9,357 nucleotides of DNA, taken from assembly GCA_031269415.1 (NCBI GenBank), contig JAISZF010000097.1:1-9357 (forward strand), read 5' to 3'. The notes under the pieces were generated by a model, which did not search any database, was not told where the DNA came from, and saw only the letters and a program-made list of their open reading frames with translations. Positions 6,397-9,357 of this stretch are shown here, piece by piece (position 1 is the stretch's first letter; each line of letters begins with the position of its first letter). The stretch is from Clostridiales bacterium. Its GTDB lineage: Bacteria > Bacillota > Clostridia > Lachnospirales > WQUN01. Both the position numbers and the translations under genes were made by a program.

Positions 6397-6403
6397 ACCT
6401 CCT
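6397..6403 (-). promoter_or_regulatory. Ribosome-binding site that fixes the rplO start
   Basis: AGGAGGT lies 7 bases before the ATG at 6389. A GTG at 6398, in frame and three codons earlier, overlaps this site and so cannot be the start it serves. Confidence 0.8.
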
Positions 6404-6407
6404 TTTG

Positions 6408-6590
6408 TCAGATTTCCTCCACTTTGACCATATGGGAGACTTTGCGGAGCATACCTCGTATGGCCCCGTTGTCTTTATGCAATTTCACCGAATTAATCTT
6501 CCCCAGCCCCAGCGCCTCGATTGTCTTCCTTTGTTTAGGTTTCGAGCCGATGGTGGAGCGAAGCAGGGTAACCTTGAGTTCACCAGCCAT
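6408..6590 (-). CDS. rpmD: 50S ribosomal protein L30 (uL30)
   Basis: This 60-residue protein is the usual size for bacterial L30, a small peripheral protein of the large subunit. The sequence shows the family pattern: a first strand KVTLLRSTIG, then PKQRKTIEALGLGKI, where the conserved helix recognises rRNA, then a strand with the RGMLRKVSHMVKVEEI ending. The ATG follows AAAGGAG. It sits between rpsE (32 bases away) and rplO (18 bases), the invariant position in the spc cluster. The TGA stop is separate from the rplO ribosome-binding site. Confidence 0.96.
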   Translation of the reverse strand: MAGELKVTLLRSTIGSKPKQRKTIEALGLGKINSVKLHKDNGAIRGMLRKVSHMVKVEEI

Positions 6591-6622
6591 AACAAGCTCC
6601 TTTCATGTACGCTAAAAATGGG

Positions 6623-7126
6623 TTACGCTAAAATTTCCTCAACGGTCTTACCGCGCAGCCTTGCTACCTGAGCGGGCGTTTTGAGCCGCAGAATCCCCTC
6701 GATAGCCGCGTTTACCACATTACGCTTATTATTCGAACCGATGGATTTAGTAACGATATTCTGAACACCCGCCAATTCCATCACCGCGCGCACGGAACCG
6801 CCCGCGATAACCCCGGTGCCTTCGGGCGCCGGTTTCAGCAAGACGCTGGCGCTTCCGAAATGGCCTTGTATCTCATGATATATGCTGTTTGACTCGGTGC
6901 GTTCGATAAAAACCAGGTTCTTCTTGGCGTCCTCTTTGCCTTTGCGTATGGCTTCCGGGATTTCGGCCGCCTTGCCCAGCCCGACGCCGACATGCCCGTT
7001 CTGGTCGCCTACCACTACCAGCGCGGCAAATCGGAAAGTACGTCCGCCCTTCACAACCTTGGTGACACGATTGATGGTTACAACCCTGTCTTTAAGATCC
7101 AAAGTACTGGGATCTATTTTTTTCAA
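6623..7126 (-). CDS. rpsE: 30S ribosomal protein S5 (uS5)
   Basis: The 167-residue product matches S5, which sits on the solvent face of the 30S subunit, takes part in decoding fidelity and forms part of the mRNA entry site with S3 and S4. The double-stranded-RNA-binding-like N-terminal domain covers roughly residues 8-75 (ERVVTINRV-like start, VVKGGRTFRF, then GDQNGHVGVGLGKA). The C-terminal domain has the APEGTGVIAGGSVRAVMELAGV stretch. The start is TTG; the product then begins KKIDPS like the Bacillus protein, and AGGAGG lies 7 bases upstream (7134-7139). It is 26 bases after rplR. Residues around VVKGGRTF are where spectinomycin-resistance changes occur in other bacteria; the sequence here looks like the ordinary form. 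Confidence 0.97.
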   Translation of the reverse strand: MKKIDPSTLDLKDRVVTINRVTKVVKGGRTFRFAALVVVGDQNGHVGVGLGKAAEIPEAIRKGKEDAKKNLVFIERTESNSIYHEIQGHFGSASVLLKPAPEGTGVIAGGSVRAVMELAGVQNIVTKSIGSNNKRNVVNAAIEGILRLKTPAQVARLRGKTVEEILA

Positions 7127-7152
7127 AAGATATCCTCCTGTCTTAACTGAAA

Positions 7153-7521
7153 TCAGAACTGAAGCCCCGCTTCTCTGGCCGCCTCGGCCAGCGCCTGAAC
7201 CTTGCCGTGGTAGATATACCCGGCCCTGTCAAACACGACAGCGTTTATTCCCTTCTCGACAGCCCTTTTGGCGATGGCCTCGCCGACCGCGCGGGCGGCT
7301 TCCTTATTGGAGGTCTTCTCCAGACCGGCGGCGATAGGCTTCTCCGTTGTGGACGCCGCGGCTAACGTGTGCCCGGCGACATCATCTATTATCTGCGCGT
7401 ACATGTGCTTGTTGGATCGGAATACGGCCAGCCTGGGCCTATCCGGCGTGCCTGACAGATGCCGGCGCAGACGGTAATGGCGTTTTTCCCTGGCTTTGCC
7501 GCGGGACGGTTTATGAATCAT
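7153..7521 (-). CDS. rplR: 50S ribosomal protein L18 (uL18)
   Basis: The product is 122 residues, the normal size for bacterial L18, which binds 5S rRNA and carries it, with L5, into the central protuberance. It shows the basic N-terminus (REKRHYRLRRHLSGT), then RPRLAVFRSNKHMYAQIIDD near residues 28-47, a helix with NKEAARAVGEAIAKRA, and the closing VVFDRAGYIYHGKVQALAEAAREAGL signature. The frame stays open 51 codons further upstream, but that extension lies inside rplF, is not L18-like and has no ribosome-binding site. The ATG at 7521 has AAAGGAG 7 bases before it and lies 19 bases after the rplF stop. Confidence 0.97.
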   Translation of the reverse strand: MIHKPSRGKAREKRHYRLRRHLSGTPDRPRLAVFRSNKHMYAQIIDDVAGHTLAAASTTEKPIAAGLEKTSNKEAARAVGEAIAKRAVEKGINAVVFDRAGYIYHGKVQALAEAAREAGLQF

Positions 7522-7528
7522 GGGCTGA

Positions 7529-7535
7529 CTCCTTT
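7529..7535 (-). promoter_or_regulatory. Ribosome-binding site that fixes the rplR start
   Basis: AAAGGAG on the minus strand lies 7 bases upstream of the ATG at 7521. It lies between the rplF stop and that ATG, and shows that the longer frame extending back into rplF (to 7674) is not the gene start. Confidence 0.8.
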
Positions 7536-7540
7536 CTGGT

Positions 7541-8083
7541 TTATTTCTTGCCGGATTTGCCTTCCTTGCGGCGAATCCTCTCAGTGCTGTACTTGATACC
7601 CTTGCCCTTGTAAGGTTCGGGCGCGCGTTTCTCGCGTATATTGGCCGCGTGCTGGCCGACCTTCTCTTTATCAATCCCCGTGACCGTAATCTTGTTGTTG
7701 CCTTCCACAGCCGTGCTTACGCCGTCCGGGTCAATCATCTCCACCGGATGGGAATACCCCAGCGACAGAGTCAGTTTATTACCGGCCTTGGCGGCCCTGT
7801 AACCGACGCCGTTGATCTCCAGCGTCTTGGAATAGCCGGTTGTGACGCCCACCACCATATTGTTGATAAGCGTCCGGGTCAGACCGTGCAGCGACTTAAA
7901 ACGCTTCAGGTCATTGGGGCGCTCCACAACGATTTGCCCCTCTTTTTCCGCTATATTCATACTATCAGAGAGTTTCCGGCTGAGAGTACCCTTCGGGCCT
8001 TTAACGGTAACCGTGTTGCCTTCCTCTATGGTTACGGATACGCCCGCGGGAATGCCAATCGGAAGCTTGCCGATTCGTGACAT
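7541..8083 (-). CDS. rplF: 50S ribosomal protein L6 (uL6)
   Basis: This 180-residue protein is of normal length for L6, which binds 23S rRNA near the sarcin-ricin loop and the factor-binding site. It begins SRIGKLPI, contains VKGPKGTLSR near residues 28-37 in the first of its two related domains, and ends with the second-domain signature PEPYKGKGIKY followed by a basic tail. The ATG is preceded by AGGAGG at 9 bases. It follows rpsH by 28 bases and precedes rplR, the standard spc order. Confidence 0.97.
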   Translation of the reverse strand: MSRIGKLPIGIPAGVSVTIEEGNTVTVKGPKGTLSRKLSDSMNIAEKEGQIVVERPNDLKRFKSLHGLTRTLINNMVVGVTTGYSKTLEINGVGYRAAKAGNKLTLSLGYSHPVEMIDPDGVSTAVEGNNKITVTGIDKEKVGQHAANIREKRAPEPYKGKGIKYSTERIRRKEGKSGKK

Positions 8084-8111
8084 GGCGACATACCTCCTGT
8101 TTTTTGTTGGT

Positions 8112-8513
8112 TTACCAGATAAAAGCCAGAACCTCTCCGCCCACGCCCAGTTTACGGGCTTCCTTATCCGTTATAATGCCTTTGTTGGTGGATACTATTG
8201 CCGTGCCCAGCCCTCCGAGGACCTTGGGCATATCCGCGGCGCTGGCGTAGACGCGCAGCCCCGGCTTGGAGATGCGTTTCAAGCCCGCTATTACCTTTTC
8301 GTTCTTGTCTTTCCCGAATTTCAGTGTAATGCGCATGGTCTTCTTGACGCCTTCCTCCAATACATCATAACCCTTGATATAGCCCTCGGCGGCCAGTATA
8401 TCGGCTATGGCCAGTTTGATCCGCGATGAGGGCACATCCACGGTAGAATGCTTGGCCGTATTGGCGTTTCTGATTCTGGTAAGCATATCCGCAATGGGAT
8501 CTGACATTGACAT
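8112..8513 (-). CDS. rpsH: 30S ribosomal protein S8 (uS8)
   Basis: This 133-residue protein is of normal length for S8, a primary 16S rRNA-binding protein of the central domain. It begins with the typical DPIADMLTRIRNA motif and carries the strongly conserved GLKRISKPGLRVY stretch near residues 78-90 and the GGEVLAFIW ending. ISTNKGIITDKEAR is the rRNA-contact loop region. Two ATGs lie two codons apart; the first is preferred because AAAGGAGG stands at ordinary spacing before it and too far from the second. In E. coli S8 represses the spc operon by binding a mimic of its rRNA site on the mRNA; I cannot show such a site here. Confidence 0.97.
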   Translation of the reverse strand: MSMSDPIADMLTRIRNANTAKHSTVDVPSSRIKLAIADILAAEGYIKGYDVLEEGVKKTMRITLKFGKDKNEKVIAGLKRISKPGLRVYASAADMPKVLGGLGTAIVSTNKGIITDKEARKLGVGGEVLAFIW

Positions 8514-8541
8514 TAAAAACTTCCTCCTTTCAGACTACCGT

Positions 8542-8727
8542 CTACCAGCTCGCTTTCCTCACGCCCGGGATCTGACCCTTATAAGCCAGTTCGCGGAAGC
8601 AAATACGGCAAATGCCAAACTTGCGCAGCGTCCCGTGCGGGCGGCCGCAGATCTTACAGCGGCTGTAAGCGCGGGTGGAGAATTTCGGTTTGCGCCGCTG
8701 CTTTAGAATCATAGATTTTTTCGCCAT
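8542..8727 (-). CDS. rpsZ: 30S ribosomal protein S14 type Z (uS14, zinc-binding)
   Basis: This is the short 61-residue form of S14, a protein of the 30S head near S3, S10 and 16S rRNA helix 31-43. Four cysteines, C24, C27, C40 and C43 (C-x2-C-x12-C-x2-C), form the zinc ribbon that marks the C+ type; the zinc-free S14 of proteobacteria is about 100 residues long and lacks them. The C-terminus GQIPGVRKASW is the family's standard ending. The ATG is preceded by AGGAGG. It lies between rplE and rpsH, the usual place in Firmicutes. In relatives a zinc-free paralogue elsewhere in the genome may replace it under zinc shortage; none is visible here. Confidence 0.97.
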   Translation of the reverse strand: MAKKSMILKQRRKPKFSTRAYSRCKICGRPHGTLRKFGICRICFRELAYKGQIPGVRKASW

Positions 8728-8734
8728 TGTCTAT

Positions 8735-8742
8735 CCTCCTTA
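8735..8742 (-). promoter_or_regulatory. Ribosome-binding site of rpsZ overlapping the rplE stop
   Basis: TAAGGAGG occurs again, merging the rplE TAA with the Shine-Dalgarno site 7 bases before the rpsZ ATG at 8727. The same arrangement is seen at rplX-rplE and rpmJ-rpsM. Confidence 0.8.
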
Positions 8743-9285
8743 TTGCTGCCTGGCAAAGGGCATGCCGTATAAAGAAAGCAGTTCCTTGGCTTCCTCGTCC
8801 GTTTTAGCCGTGGTGACAAACACTATTTCCATACCGCGGATCTTGTCTATCTTATCAAATTGAATCTCGGGGAATATCAACTGCTCGCGTATGCCTATGG
8901 TATAATTGCCGCGACCGTCGAAAGCCTCGGCGCTGACACCGCGGAAGTCGCGAACGCGGGGCAGGGCTATGTTTATCAGCCGGTCGACAAAGCTGTACAT
9001 ACGGTTGCCGCGCAGTGTCACCTTGCAGCCGATGGGCATGCCGGTACGGATCTTAAACGCGGCGACGGATTTCTTGGCCTTGGTCACTATGGGTTTCTGA
9101 CCGGTAATAACCATCAGATCCCCCGTCGCGCTTTCAATGACCTTGGCGTTGTCTTTGGCTTCGCCAAGACCCATATTAACAACGACCTTCTCGATCTTGG
9201 GGGCCTGAAGCCTGTTCTTATATGAGAATTTCTTCGTTAACGCGTCCACAAACTCGGTTTCGTATTTCTCCCTTAACCGGTTCAA
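8740..9285 (-). CDS. rplE: 50S ribosomal protein L5 (uL5)
   Basis: This 181-residue protein is of normal length for bacterial L5, which binds 5S rRNA and forms the central protuberance of the large subunit, contacting P-site tRNA and S13. Family signatures are visible: KIEKVVVNMGLGEA near residue 30, the KPIVTKAKKSVAAFKIR stretch around residues 64-80, the RDFRGVS motif in the middle and the IGIREQLIFPEI segment in the C-terminal half. The start is TTG rather than ATG. It is placed here because the product begins like other L5 proteins (NRLREKY) and a full AGGAGG site sits 7 bases upstream. It lies between rplX and rpsZ, as expected, and its TAA stop overlaps the rpsZ ribosome-binding site. 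Confidence 0.97.
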   Translation of the reverse strand: MNRLREKYETEFVDALTKKFSYKNRLQAPKIEKVVVNMGLGEAKDNAKVIESATGDLMVITGQKPIVTKAKKSVAAFKIRTGMPIGCKVTLRGNRMYSFVDRLINIALPRVRDFRGVSAEAFDGRGNYTIGIREQLIFPEIQFDKIDKIRGMEIVFVTTAKTDEEAKELLSLYGMPFARQQ

Positions 9286-9292
9286 AGCCGTA

Positions 9293-9300
9293 CCTCCTTA
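9293..9300 (-). promoter_or_regulatory. Ribosome-binding site of rplE overlapping the rplX stop
   Basis: TAAGGAGG on the minus strand merges the rplX TAA with a near-perfect Shine-Dalgarno site, 7 bases before the rplE TTG start at 9285. This supports the unusual TTG start and implies coupling of the two genes. Confidence 0.8.
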
Positions 9301-9357
9301 ATCAATTACTTCACCTGTGGATACCGCCACGCGCCGCTTCGTCACCTGTTTAACGCC
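9298..9357 (-). CDS. rplX: 50S ribosomal protein L24 (uL24), 3' end only
   Basis: The last 19 codons and a TAA stop are present; the gene runs off the right edge. The visible peptide is basic and ends STGEVID, which resembles the end of Firmicute L24 (a basic stretch followed by SGEVxD). The assignment rests mainly on position, because L24 is the standard gene just upstream of L5 in the spc cluster. L24 is an early-assembly protein that binds 23S rRNA near its 5' end. The stop codon overlaps the ribosome-binding site of rplE (TAAGGAGG), so the two are probably translationally coupled. Confidence 0.8.
   Translation of the reverse strand, partial: GVKQVTKRRVAVSTGEVID

Noticed and set aside
7522..7674. 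N-terminal extension of L18 (51 codons upstream of the ATG at 7521)
   Set aside because: It lies inside rplF in another frame, is not L18-like, and the downstream ATG has its own good ribosome-binding site.
8898..8906. Plus-strand TGGTATAAT inside rplE, resembling an extended -10 promoter antisense to the operon
   Set aside because: No -35 match at proper spacing, and the bases are fixed by L5 codons. One such match in 9 kb is expected by chance.

Overview
The window is one long ribosomal-protein gene cluster read entirely from the minus strand, so it runs right to left in window coordinates. It is the distal part of the S10/spc/alpha supercluster: the 3' end of rplX (L24), then rplE, rpsZ, rpsH, rplF, rplR, rpsE, rpmD, rplO, secY, map, a small KOW-domain gene, infA, rpmJ, rpsM, rpsK, rpsD, rpoA and rplQ. 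It ends at a strong hairpin terminator at 224-249. All 18 complete genes are intact, with no frameshift, insertion sequence, CRISPR array or RNA gene visible.

The organism looks like a low-to-mid-GC Gram-positive bacterium of the class Clostridia. The grounds are the zinc-ribbon S14 (rpsZ type), the Bacillus-like alpha subunit with the NCLKRAGINTVE-type C-terminal domain, a KOW (L14e-like) gene between map and infA, rpsD sitting between rpsK and rpoA (Bacillus keeps it elsewhere), and strong AGGAGG ribosome-binding sites. L17 carries an internal extension of about 40 residues, which I recall from some Oscillospiraceae-like Clostridia. The exact lineage cannot be set from this window.

Layout: 9357-4665 holds the spc-type segment (large- and small-subunit proteins plus the SecY translocon pore). 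4646-3249 holds methionine aminopeptidase, the KOW protein, IF-1 and L36. 3238-249 holds the alpha-type segment (S13, S11, S4, RNA polymerase alpha, L17). The genes are separated by 0 to 38 bases. Several ribosome-binding sites overlap the preceding stop codon, so translation is probably coupled. The products serve ribosome assembly, initiation, transcription, membrane insertion and N-terminal Met removal.

Points worth noting: adk, usual between secY and map in Firmicutes, is absent. Seven of 18 visible starts are TTG or GTG. The best starts of rplR, rplO, rpoA and rplQ are downstream of the longest open frame. The leftmost 223 bases are AT-richer and hold no gene I can identify. I found no previously undescribed system; this is a conserved housekeeping region with a few lineage-specific oddities.
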